Source of the DNA: Streptomyces albicerus
Lineage (GTDB): Bacteria; Actinomycetota; Actinomycetes; Streptomycetales; Streptomycetaceae
Assembly: GCF_008905045.1 (NCBI RefSeq)
Contig: NZ_VWMY01000001.1
Location: forward strand, 264,673-328,672
Length of the DNA stretch: 64,000 bases
Direction of reading: 5' to 3'
Shown piece by piece: positions 27,702 to 34,918 of the stretch. Under the pieces are notes generated by a model. The model saw only the letters and a list, made by a program, of their open reading frames with translations. It was not told the origin of the DNA and did not search any database. Numbering within the stretch: the first letter of the stretch is position 1; every line of letters begins with the position of its first letter. A program made the position numbers and the translations under genes.

Positions 27702-28277
27702 ATGGCCCGAGTCGGACTCACGGCCGACCGGCTGGTGCTGGCCGCCGCCGATCTCGCGGACGAGGTCGGCTTCGAGAACGTCACGCTGTCCGCGCTGGCC
27801 CGGCGGTTCGGGGTGAAGGACGCGAGCCTGTACTCGCATGTCAGGAATCTGCACGAGCTGCGGACCCGGGTCGCGCTCCTCGCGGGCGGCGAGATGATCG
27901 ACCGGATCGCCACGGCGGTGGCCGGGCGCGCCGGCAAGGACGCCCTGGCCGCCTTCGCCGACGCCTACCGGGAGTACGCCCTGGAGCGGCCCGGCCGGTA
28001 CGCGGCCACCCAGATCCGCATCGACCAGACCCTGGTCGCCGAGTCCCCCGCCTTCCGACGGACCGCCGAGATCACCTACGGCATGCTGCGCGCCTACGGC
28101 CTCGACGAACCCGATATCACCGACGCCGTACGCCTGTTGCGCAGCACCTTCCACGGCTACTGCGCCCTGGAGTCCACCGACGCCTTCGGCGCCCCACGCG
28201 ACGTACACACCTCCTGGACCCGAACCATCGACGCCCTCCACGTACTGCTGGAGCACTGGCCGCGAAGCGCCCCGTAA
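27702..28277 (+). CDS. TetR family transcriptional regulator
   Basis: A 191-residue repressor. The N-terminal helix-turn-helix is VTLSALARRFGVKDASLYSHVRNLHEL (about residues 27-53), and the C-terminal ligand domain is of the WHG (TetR_C_33) type, with FHGYCALE near residue 150. It is divergent from the Rhs gene and has a dyad in its promoter. The downstream gene is separated by 190 bp and a hairpin repeat, so the only clear target is itself; the ligand is unknown. Confidence 0.93.
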   Translation: MARVGLTADRLVLAAADLADEVGFENVTLSALARRFGVKDASLYSHVRNLHELRTRVALLAGGEMIDRIATAVAGRAGKDALAAFADAYREYALERPGRYAATQIRIDQTLVAESPAFRRTAEITYGMLRAYGLDEPDITDAVRLLRSTFHGYCALESTDAFGAPRDVHTSWTRTIDALHVLLEHWPRSAP

Positions 28278-28309
28278 GGGGCGCGGGGAACTGCGCGACC
28301 AGCCCCCAC
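28267..28309 (+). repeat. Dispersed 3' hairpin repeat, copy B
   Basis: The sequence is nearly identical to copy A. The hairpin GCGCCCCGTAAGGGGCGC (28267-28284) overlaps the TetR stop codon and is followed by GGGGAACTGCGCGACCAGCC. It is oriented with the upstream gene. Confidence 0.8.
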
Positions 28310-28467
28310 GCACCCGCACCAGCCCCAAGGCCTTCACCCACATCCCGCCCAGCCAGCGGAGCGCCACGCGGAAACACTGCCTCCGCTCAGCACCCCAGGC
28401 GTCCCGCAGACCACTTAGACTGAAAGCTTCGCCGTCCACGTGCCGCCCCGGGGGAGGGAGCGCGCTC

Positions 28468-29856
28468 TTGTCCCAACAGCAGCTCCGACGCGGTCAGTTG
28501 AGACCGGACCCCGAACCGCACGTACCGCACGGCCCGCGCCCCGCGCGTCTGGTGCGCTGGCTAGGCGGCTTCGGCTGCGCGGCCGCCGGCTACGCGGTGT
28601 TCCAGTCCCTGGTCGGCGTGCTCCCGGACAGCATGAGCGGGGAGTCCGCGCGCTACGCGATCGCCGTGGTGAGCGGGCTGGCGACGGCCGTGGCGACCTG
28701 GCTGTCGGCGGCGCTGCTCCGGTCCCGGTACGCGGCGGTCAACACCCCTGTACCCACAGGGCAGTTGACCGGCCCCGCTCCCACCCACGCAGGGCCGGGC
28801 CCGCTCCCCGAGCTCTTCTCCGCCGCGTACGACACCCTCGCCGAACAGGTCTGCGTGGCGGACGACCCGGTTCACGGGCGGCTCACCGGGTGGCCGCACT
28901 CCCTCGGCGAGACCGGCCCGAGTCGGCCCACCTCCGTCGGCACGGCGTACGGCCTGCACATCATGCTCGACCTCGGGATGCCCGACGGGCGGATCGGCGC
29001 GGGCGACCTGATCGACACGCTGTGGCGGCTGCGGCTGCCCGACGGCGGCTGGTCGGCGCGGTCGCAGGGTTCCGAGGCCCGCCCGGAGGTGACCGCCCAT
29101 GTGCTGGGCGCGCTGGCCCGGGCGGGAGCCTCGCGGGAACGGCTCGCTGCGGAGGTGGCGCGCTGCGAGGCCGGCTTCACGCATGAACTTGACCGCACCG
29201 GCCGGGAGTTGACGCATGTCGTGACGACCGTGCTGCGCGGTCTGCTGCGCGCCGCGCCCGGCTCGGACACGCTGCCGCTGCTGCGGGACGCCCTCGTCGA
29301 GGGCGCGGTCACCGATCCGCGCCGCCAGCACCGCCGCTGCTGGACCTACCGGCTCGCGCCCCTGCACGGCCCCCCGTCCCCGCTGCACACCGCGCAGGCC
29401 GTGGTCGCCCTGGACCGCGCGGCCCGTGTGCTGGGCGAGAACGCCAACGCGCGCGCGGCCCGCGAGGACGGCGTGCGCTGGCTGCTGGCCTGTCCGGACG
29501 CTCCGCACGACACCTGCCTCGACCTGTCCAACCTCCGCGAGGAGGTGCGCAGGCCGCGCACCGACGACCCGTCCCGCCACGAGGTCCTGAACGTACGGCA
29601 CTTCACGGCCTCCTGGATCGTCCGCGCCCTGCTCACCACCGGCGCCCGCGACATCGCCCGCGAGGACGGTCTCGAGGAGGAGCGGCGAGAACGTCTGAAC
29701 GGCGCGGCGAGCGCCGTGTGGGCGGGGCAGACGGACGGCATCTGGACCTGGGTCCGCGACGACACCAGCGAGCTGCGCCGTCCCATGTGGATGACCTACC
29801 AAGGTCTTTCGGCGCTGCGCGCGCATGCCGTATGGGTATACCTACCGAATGGCTGA
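28468..29856 (+). CDS. Membrane-anchored alpha/alpha-toroid (prenyltransferase-repeat-like) protein
   Basis: A 462-residue protein with start TTG 28468, preceded by GGGGGAGGGAG. Two membrane helices lie near residues 28-54 and 62-88. The rest is helical with repeats of the prenyltransferase/squalene-oxidase toroid kind: LIDTLWRLRLPDGGWSARSQG (about 183-203), EVTAHVLGALARAG, HTAQAVVALDRAARVLG and QTDGIWTWVRDD. No catalytic DxDD motif was found, so cyclase activity is unlikely and a scaffold or sensor role is possible. It is followed after 16 bp by a cupin-like gene, with which it forms an operon. Confidence 0.75.
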   Translation: MSQQQLRRGQLRPDPEPHVPHGPRPARLVRWLGGFGCAAAGYAVFQSLVGVLPDSMSGESARYAIAVVSGLATAVATWLSAALLRSRYAAVNTPVPTGQLTGPAPTHAGPGPLPELFSAAYDTLAEQVCVADDPVHGRLTGWPHSLGETGPSRPTSVGTAYGLHIMLDLGMPDGRIGAGDLIDTLWRLRLPDGGWSARSQGSEARPEVTAHVLGALARAGASRERLAAEVARCEAGFTHELDRTGRELTHVVTTVLRGLLRAAPGSDTLPLLRDALVEGAVTDPRRQHRRCWTYRLAPLHGPPSPLHTAQAVVALDRAARVLGENANARAAREDGVRWLLACPDAPHDTCLDLSNLREEVRRPRTDDPSRHEVLNVRHFTASWIVRALLTTGARDIAREDGLEEERRERLNGAASAVWAGQTDGIWTWVRDDTSELRRPMWMTYQGLSALRAHAVWVYLPNG

Positions 29857-29872
29857 GGTAGGAGGAGCGTGC

Positions 29873-30595
29873 ATGGGTGGTCGGCAGGTCCTGGCGGCGC
29901 GGCGGTTGCTGGCCGAGGCACTGGACGGCGAACTGCCCGAGCACAAAAGGGTGTTGGCGGCCCGTGAGGTCGTGGCCGAACTCGGCTCCTCCGACCGCCT
30001 GTTGGAGCTGACCGCCGAACTCGCCTCCGGCGAGGGCGACCCGCACGGCTGCGCCCGCCTCTCGTACCGCCATGTCCTCGGCTTCGACAAGCTCCTGCTC
30101 ATCGACGGCGGCCCGCACCACATGCTGCGCGCCCATCTGTGGCATCCCGGCCGGGGTGCGATCGGCAAGGAGGACATCCACAACCACCGTTCCCCGCTTG
30201 CCTCTTATGTCGTACGGGGGCGGCTGGCGATGGAGTTGTACGCGCCCCGGCGCGACGGCGGGATCGAGGCGGACCGCTACCAGGAGTCCCTGGCGGACGA
30301 GTCGGCGGACTGGCTGCTGGAGCCCACGGGTCCGGCCAGGCTGCACCTCACGCAGGTGGCCGCGTACACGGCGGGCAGCACGTACGCCCTGCCCGCGCAC
30401 ACCCTGCACCGCGCATGGTGCGACACGGCCGAGCCGACGGTGACGCTCTTCCTGGAGACGGGAAGCGGACGGCGGCAGCACACCGATGTGTTCACGGCGG
30501 CGGGCCCGCATCCGGGGGCGGTGCCGAAGGTGCCGCTGGACGTGGACGACTATCTGGCCGAACTCGACGCCTTGGCGGAGTTGCTCAGAAGCTGA
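29873..30595 (+). CDS. Cupin-fold (cysteine dioxygenase-like) protein
   Basis: A 240-residue protein with ATG 29873 five bases after GGAGGAG. The cupin core shows likely metal ligands in EDIHNHRSPLASYVVRGRL (about residues 100-118) and a second His motif, LPAHTLHRAW (about 173-182). Before it lies a 60-residue helical region. The overall pattern resembles cysteine dioxygenase-like or 2-oxoacid-independent oxygenases, but the substrate is unknown. It is co-transcribed with the toroid protein and convergent, 5 bp apart, with a Nudix gene; the direct repeat TTGCTCAGAAGC spans the junction. Confidence 0.72.
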   Translation: MGGRQVLAARRLLAEALDGELPEHKRVLAAREVVAELGSSDRLLELTAELASGEGDPHGCARLSYRHVLGFDKLLLIDGGPHHMLRAHLWHPGRGAIGKEDIHNHRSPLASYVVRGRLAMELYAPRRDGGIEADRYQESLADESADWLLEPTGPARLHLTQVAAYTAGSTYALPAHTLHRAWCDTAEPTVTLFLETGSGRRQHTDVFTAAGPHPGAVPKVPLDVDDYLAELDALAELLRS

Positions 30596-30600
30596 GTTGC

Positions 30601-31023
30601 TCAGAAGCCCGTGAGGGCCTGGCGCACAATGTCGAGGTTGTACTCGTCGATGTCGACGCTGTCCAGGTCGGCGGGGCTCAGCCAGGCGTACGCCTGATCC
30701 GGCTCCGGCAGGGTGATGTGCCGGGACAGGGGCTTGACCAGGAAGTTGTCCTGCCAGTTCTTGATCTCGTGGCCCCGGTACTCACTGACGAAGGACGACT
30801 CGCCGACCTTGCGGACGACCTCGCCGAGGAGACCGGTCTCCTCCTTGAGCTCGCGCAGCACACCGTCGCGGGAACTCTCACCCGGTTCGAGCTTTCCGCA
30901 GGGCACACCCCACACCCGTGGCAGGAACCGCTCGGTCTCACTGCGGCGCACCAGCAGCACACGGCCTTCGCGCATCACGACGGCAGCCGCCAAACGCTTG
31001 TCGCCGGGGATGTCCAAGTCCAT
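30601..31023 (-). CDS. Nudix hydrolase
   Basis: A 140-residue enzyme that cleaves a nucleoside diphosphate linked to some moiety X. The Nudix box is complete at residues 43-65: G-x5-E-x7-REL-x-EE-x-GL (GKLEPGES then LRELKEETGLLG). ATG 31023 was chosen because the protein then begins just before the first beta strand and GAGGAA lies close upstream. It is convergent with the cupin gene. The substrate is not predictable. Confidence 0.88.
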   Translation of the reverse strand: MDLDIPGDKRLAAAVVMREGRVLLVRRSETERFLPRVWGVPCGKLEPGESSRDGVLRELKEETGLLGEVVRKVGESSFVSEYRGHEIKNWQDNFLVKPLSRHITLPEPDQAYAWLSPADLDSVDIDEYNLDIVRQALTGF

Positions 31024-31112
31024 GGTTCCTCGGTCCCTCGCCGGTCGGAGTCCACAGGGTTCTATACCCACGAAAGTGTCAACCGTACCAGGGTCTCCTG
31101 CGCGCCAGGAGC

Positions 31113-31568
31113 TCATCCCAGCGGGCTCGTCACCGGATTGCTGACGTGCTGATAGATCACCGCGCTACGGAAGTTGACGACTTCCCGCCGCTTGCTGAAC
31201 CGGTCCAGGAGGAAGCCGTGCAGGTGGTCGACGTCGGGTACGGCCACATGGACGAGGAAGTCCTCACTGCCCGCGACGACGAACACCGACAGCACCTCCG
31301 GCAGGTCCGCGACGTACGCCTTGAACCCTTCGATGACCTCCCTGCTCAGCGGACGCACCTGCACCGAGAGCAGCGCCTGGACGTTCCGGTTGAGTGCGCG
31401 CAGGTCGACGGAGGCGTGGTAGCCGGTGATCACACCACGGTTGCGGAGAGCCCGCACGCGTTCCAGGCAGGTCGACGGCGCGATACCGAGCGTGCGGGCG
31501 AGTTCGCGGTTGGTCTGCCGCGCATCGCGCTGGAGATGCTCCACGATCGCCGAATCAAGTTCATCCAT
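31113..31568 (-). CDS. Lrp/AsnC family transcriptional regulator
   Basis: A 151-residue regulator with a helix-turn-helix (RQTNRELARTLGIAPSTCLERVRALRNRGVI) and a C-terminal RAM domain (VQALLSVQVRPLSREVIEGF, then VAGSEDFLVHVAV). MDELDSAIV is the classical Lrp start; an ATG three codons earlier (31577) is an alternative. It is divergent from an APC-family permease with a palindrome in between, the typical arrangement of an amino-acid-responsive regulator with the transporter it controls. Confidence 0.92.
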   Translation of the reverse strand: MDELDSAIVEHLQRDARQTNRELARTLGIAPSTCLERVRALRNRGVITGYHASVDLRALNRNVQALLSVQVRPLSREVIEGFKAYVADLPEVLSVFVVAGSEDFLVHVAVPDVDHLHGFLLDRFSKRREVVNFRSAVIYQHVSNPVTSPLG

Positions 31569-31637
31569 GACCGGCATTCTGCCGCGCCCGCCGAATTGAG
31601 TTCAGTGGATCGTCCGGCTCTCGTTCGCTCTGCCTAC

Positions 31638-31650
31638 GTTCACGGTGAAC
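31638..31650. promoter_or_regulatory. Palindrome between Lrp regulator and permease
   Basis: GTTCACGGTGAAC is a perfect 13-bp dyad (6-base arms, one central base), 28 bp ahead of the permease start. It overlaps the probable -10 region TACGTT (31635-31640). It is a candidate operator for the divergent Lrp-type protein. Confidence 0.4.
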
Positions 31651-31677
31651 TGCCGAACATGGGACGGAGGGGTCGGG

Positions 31678-33066
31678 ATGGCGAGGACAGCGGTCTCCGA
31701 GCCGGCGGTGGCGAAACTCGGGGTGCGGACAGGGGCCGCGCTGTGCATGGGAGCCGTGCTGGGGCCGGGTGTCCTCGCGCTGCCGTCGTCGGCCGCCGCG
31801 GCGGCGGGGCCGGCCTCTCTGCTGGCCTGGCTCGGGCTGATCGGCCTGAGCCTGCCCGTGGCGCTGGTGTTCGCGGCGCTCGGCGCCCGGTATCCCGACG
31901 GGGGCGGCGTCTCCGCCTTCGTACGGCGGGCCTTCGGGGCGCGGGCGGCGGCCCCGGTCGGCTGGTGGTTCTTCTGGGCGGTGCCGCTCGGGGTGCCCGC
32001 GGCGGCGCTGATAGGCGGGGAGTACGTGGTCGCGGCGGCGGGCTGGCGCCCGGGCTCCGCACCGCTCGTGGCGGCCCTGGTGCTGGCGGCCGCTGTCGGG
32101 GCGAACATGGTCGGGCTGCGGGTGTCGGGACGGGTGCAGCTCTGGTTCGCGGGGCTCCTCGCCGTGCTCCTCTGCGTCACCGTCGCGGCGGCCGCCTCGG
32201 AGGTCGGGGCCGCGCACTACACACCGTTCGCGCCGCACGGCTGGGCCTCGGTGGGGAGCGCGGCGAGCGTGCTGTTCTTCGCGTTCGCGGGGTGGGAGGC
32301 GATCACTCATCTGTCCGGTGAGTTCGCGGCGCCGGGGCGCGATCTGCCCCGGGTGACGCTGCTGGCGTGGGCCGTCGTCTCCTTCCTGTATCTCGGGCTC
32401 GCGGTGGTCACCATCGGGGTCCTGGGCCCGGTGGCCGGGACCACGTCGACACCGCTCACCCTCGTCCTGGAGCGGGGCATCGGCTCGTACGCCCGTGCCG
32501 TGGCCGCGGGCGCGGCACTGCTGCTCACCTTCGGGGCCGTCAACGCGTATCTCGCGGGCGGGGCCCAGCTGGGCGCGGCGCTCGGCCGGGACGGGGCACT
32601 GCCGCGCGCCCTCGACGGGCATCCGCGCCGCGGTCTCGTCCTGCTCGCCGTGGCCTGCGCGGCCGTGACCGCGGCAGCGGCGGCGGGCCTGCTCGGGGTG
32701 GAGAGCCTGCTCCGGGCGACCTCGGCGTGTCTGGCGGCGGTCACGCTGGCCGGGACGCTGTCCGCGGTGGTGCTCCTCCCCCGGTTCCGGTACGGGGCCG
32801 TCGTGACGAGCGTGCTGGTCGGAGTGGTGCTGGTGTTCTGCGGGGTGTACCTGGTGGTGCCGGCCGTGCTGGCCGCGGGGGCCTGGCTATACGAGCGCCT
32901 GCACCTCGCCGTACGTCGGCGCGGTCCCCTCGACGGGCCGGCCCGCCAGGATCAGGGCCGCCGTCTCCAGGGCCGCGCCGAGGGCCCGGCGGTAGAGGAG
33001 GGAGCCGAGACTGACGCGGCGTACGCCCAGGTCACCGAGGGCGGGGACGGTCGGCCCCGCGGGTGA
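31678..33066 (+). CDS. APC-family amino-acid permease
   Basis: A 462-residue membrane transporter. ATG 31678 follows GGACGGAGGGG. About twelve membrane helices run from residue 15 to about 405; GAVLGPGVLALPSSAAAAAGPASLLAWLGLIGL is the conserved helix 1-2 region of amino-acid permeases and FFAFAGWEAITHLSGEF the helix 6 region. After the last helix (VLAAGAWLYERLHL) the frame stays open for another 55 charged residues that lie antisense to the end of the next gene. This tail is probably not functional. Given the divergent Lrp regulator, it may import or export an amino acid. Confidence 0.88.
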   Translation: MARTAVSEPAVAKLGVRTGAALCMGAVLGPGVLALPSSAAAAAGPASLLAWLGLIGLSLPVALVFAALGARYPDGGGVSAFVRRAFGARAAAPVGWWFFWAVPLGVPAAALIGGEYVVAAAGWRPGSAPLVAALVLAAAVGANMVGLRVSGRVQLWFAGLLAVLLCVTVAAAASEVGAAHYTPFAPHGWASVGSAASVLFFAFAGWEAITHLSGEFAAPGRDLPRVTLLAWAVVSFLYLGLAVVTIGVLGPVAGTTSTPLTLVLERGIGSYARAVAAGAALLLTFGAVNAYLAGGAQLGAALGRDGALPRALDGHPRRGLVLLAVACAAVTAAAAAGLLGVESLLRATSACLAAVTLAGTLSAVVLLPRFRYGAVVTSVLVGVVLVFCGVYLVVPAVLAAGAWLYERLHLAVRRRGPLDGPARQDQGRRLQGRAEGPAVEEGAETDAAYAQVTEGGDGRPRG

Positions 33067-33687
33067 GTAGAGGATGTTGAGGGGGACGTCGAGGGTCTTC
33101 ACCAGGGCGGCGATCCGGGCCGGTTCGGCGAGTCCGGGGACGAACACGCCATCGGCGCCCGCCTGTTGGTAGGCATCGAGGCGGTCAATCGTCTCCCGCC
33201 CAACACCGTCACCGTCACCGTCACCAGCGACGGTGACGGCGCCTTCGCCCAGCCAGTACGTGTCCGTGCGGGCGTTGACGAACAGGGTGGGTACGGCGGA
33301 CTTCACCGCCGCGATCTTCGCCGCGTGGAGTTCGGCCCGGGCCAGGCTGCCGTCGGGGCGGCCGTCCTCCAGGTTGATGCCGACCACTCCTACGGCCGCG
33401 AGCTCCCGGGCCACCTCGGCGACCTCGTCGGGGTCGTCGCTGAACCCGCCCTCGGCGTCGACCGAGAGGAGGAACGGGCCGTTGCCCAGCGCGAGGGCCA
33501 GGCCCAGCGTCGCGTCCCGGGTCGCCGCCGCCCCGTCGGGCAGTCCGGCGGCCGCGGCGACTCCCAGGCTGGTCGTGCCGATCGCCTCGAAGCCCCGGGC
33601 GGCCAGGGCCGCGGCTGAGGCGTGGTCCCAGGCGTTGGGGAGCAGCAGTGGGGTGTCGGCGTGATGGAGGGCGGCGAAGGCGGTCAT
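32887..33687 (-). CDS. Isocitrate lyase/PEP mutase family enzyme
   Basis: A 266-residue TIM-barrel enzyme of the PEP mutase/isocitrate lyase superfamily, which makes or breaks C-C or C-P bonds in 2-oxoacids. Landmarks are LLLPNAWDHASAAALAARGFEAIGTTS, the metal-binding SVDAEGGF (DxE), GINLEDG and FVNARTDTYW. The PEP mutase KKCGH-type active loop is not present, so carboxyphosphonoenolpyruvate or methylisocitrate-like chemistry is uncertain. ATG 33687 overlaps the preceding DinB-like gene stop (ATGA). The 3' end overlaps the convergent permease gene by 180 bp. A GDGDGDG insertion is encoded by a hexamer repeat at 33205-33225. Confidence 0.87.
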   Translation of the reverse strand: MTAFAALHHADTPLLLPNAWDHASAAALAARGFEAIGTTSLGVAAAAGLPDGAAATRDATLGLALALGNGPFLLSVDAEGGFSDDPDEVAEVARELAAVGVVGINLEDGRPDGSLARAELHAAKIAAVKSAVPTLFVNARTDTYWLGEGAVTVAGDGDGDGVGRETIDRLDAYQQAGADGVFVPGLAEPARIAALVKTLDVPLNILYSPAGPTVPALGDLGVRRVSLGSLLYRRALGAALETAALILAGRPVEGTAPTYGEVQALV

Positions 33688-34199
33688 GACGTCCCGCCCA
33701 GGTCTCCGACGGCGTCGGCGTAGTACGTGGATCCCGTGAGGTGGAAGGCGAGTTGGCGGAAGGTCCAGCCCTCGCCCGGTGAGCGGTCGAGCTGTTCCTC
33801 GGTGAGCACGGACAGGCGGTTCGACCAGATCCGGGCGAGCCGGGTGAGCCGGCTGCGGGCCTCGTCGAGGTCCTCGGGGGTGAAGGGCGCGAGGTCGGCC
33901 GGAGTGGTGGTCGCGGAGGCGTGCCAGTGGTCGGGCAGCGGGCGCTCGCCGACCAGCCGGGCCTCCATCTCGGCCAGGTGGTCGACCAGGTGGTCGGCGA
34001 CTCGGCGGACGGCCTTGTGCGGGGTGTAGACCCGGTCGTCGACGTGGGCGGGCGTACCGTCCCAGGCCGTCCAGGTCCCGGCCAGGGCGAGGACGTGATC
34101 GACCATGGCGGTGACGGCTTCCGCGGGGTCGCGGTCGTCGGTGGCAGGGACGTCGGCCACGGACGCCGTGGGCACTGCGGGTGCTTCGTGCGTGGTCAT
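33684..34199 (-). CDS. DinB-like/maleylpyruvate isomerase-type four-helix protein
   Basis: A 171-residue protein of the DinB superfamily, four-helix-bundle metalloproteins that often act as thiol-dependent (mycothiol or bacillithiol) transferases. Candidate metal His are in RRVADHLVDHLAEMEARL (about residues 65-82) and FRQLAFHLTGSTYYAD (about 147-162). The first 25 residues are low-complexity. Its stop overlaps the start of the PEP mutase-like gene, so both are made together; a shared pathway is plausible but unknown. Confidence 0.8.
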   Translation of the reverse strand: MTTHEAPAVPTASVADVPATDDRDPAEAVTAMVDHVLALAGTWTAWDGTPAHVDDRVYTPHKAVRRVADHLVDHLAEMEARLVGERPLPDHWHASATTTPADLAPFTPEDLDEARSRLTRLARIWSNRLSVLTEEQLDRSPGEGWTFRQLAFHLTGSTYYADAVGDLGGTS

Positions 34200-34486
34200 A
34201 CGGCAACGCTAGAGGCGGAACACTTCGGCAAGCGCCGAACGATCCCGGGGCTCCGGCACCGGCCGGCCTCGGGACCACCATCCACGGCACCCTGCCCGTT
34301 CACTGCGGCCGCGTTCCTGTCCACCGCGACCGCCCTGACAGGGGCGTCACCGACCGCGACGTCCCTGAAGATCGCCCGCCTCAAGCCCTGAGGCGGATGC
34401 ACTGCCTCCGTGCAACCCCTCCCGGGGCTCGGACGTCTCAACCAGGGCCAGGCGCGTGCGCGCACGGACCGGAAGAGGGCGGTGCG

Positions 34487-34909
34487 ATGGCCGGCAAGGG
34501 GAAGCACGGTTTCGTACGGAGCGTGCGGCGGTTCTTCTGGCTGCCACGGGAGATGCCACGCCGGCCCGCTCCGGTGGCGCCCCTGGTACAGGCGTGGCTG
34601 TTCTGCCTGGTTGTGGGAGCGTTCTTCGCGATGGTCACCTGGGACGAAGAAGTCACGACGCCATCGATGATGACGGTCGTCGTGTGGGTGGCCACGCTCG
34701 ACGAAGTGATCAAGGGGGTTCGGCACCGCTGGCCGGCCTTCTTGACCGCCTGGGTGGTGTGCTGGGGGTTGCCCTTCCTCCTGTCCGCGGCGGTGCCGGC
34801 TCTCGAGGATTCCCTGTGGGGCGAGTTCGCCGCCTTCGCTCCCGCGACGGCGGCGTCCGTGGCGACGTTCATCGGCATCACGCGTCTGCCGCAGCACCGG
34901 CGCCTGTGA
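34487..34909 (+). CDS. Small integral membrane protein
   Basis: A 140-residue protein, not recognised. ATG 34487 follows GGAAGAGGG. A basic N-terminus (GKHGFVRSVRRFFWLPREMPRR) precedes three or four hydrophobic helices (VQAWLFCLVVGAFFAMV, MMTVVVWVATLDEVI, FLTAWVVCWGLPFLLSAAVP, FAPATAASVATFIGI). It stands alone between a divergent DinB-like gene and the convergent DUF2264 gene. The 287 bp before it show no other gene. Confidence 0.65.
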   Translation: MAGKGKHGFVRSVRRFFWLPREMPRRPAPVAPLVQAWLFCLVVGAFFAMVTWDEEVTTPSMMTVVVWVATLDEVIKGVRHRWPAFLTAWVVCWGLPFLLSAAVPALEDSLWGEFAAFAPATAASVATFIGITRLPQHRRL

Positions 34910-34918
34910 CCTCCACGC

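Noticed and set aside
28468..29856. Toroid protein considered as a squalene-hopene or terpene cyclase
   Set aside because: The DxDD and DDxxD catalytic motifs are missing, it is shorter than class II cyclases, and it has N-terminal membrane helices.
33205..33245. GTCACC repeats considered as a regulatory iteron array
   Set aside because: They lie inside a coding region and are explained by the GDGDGDG codons.
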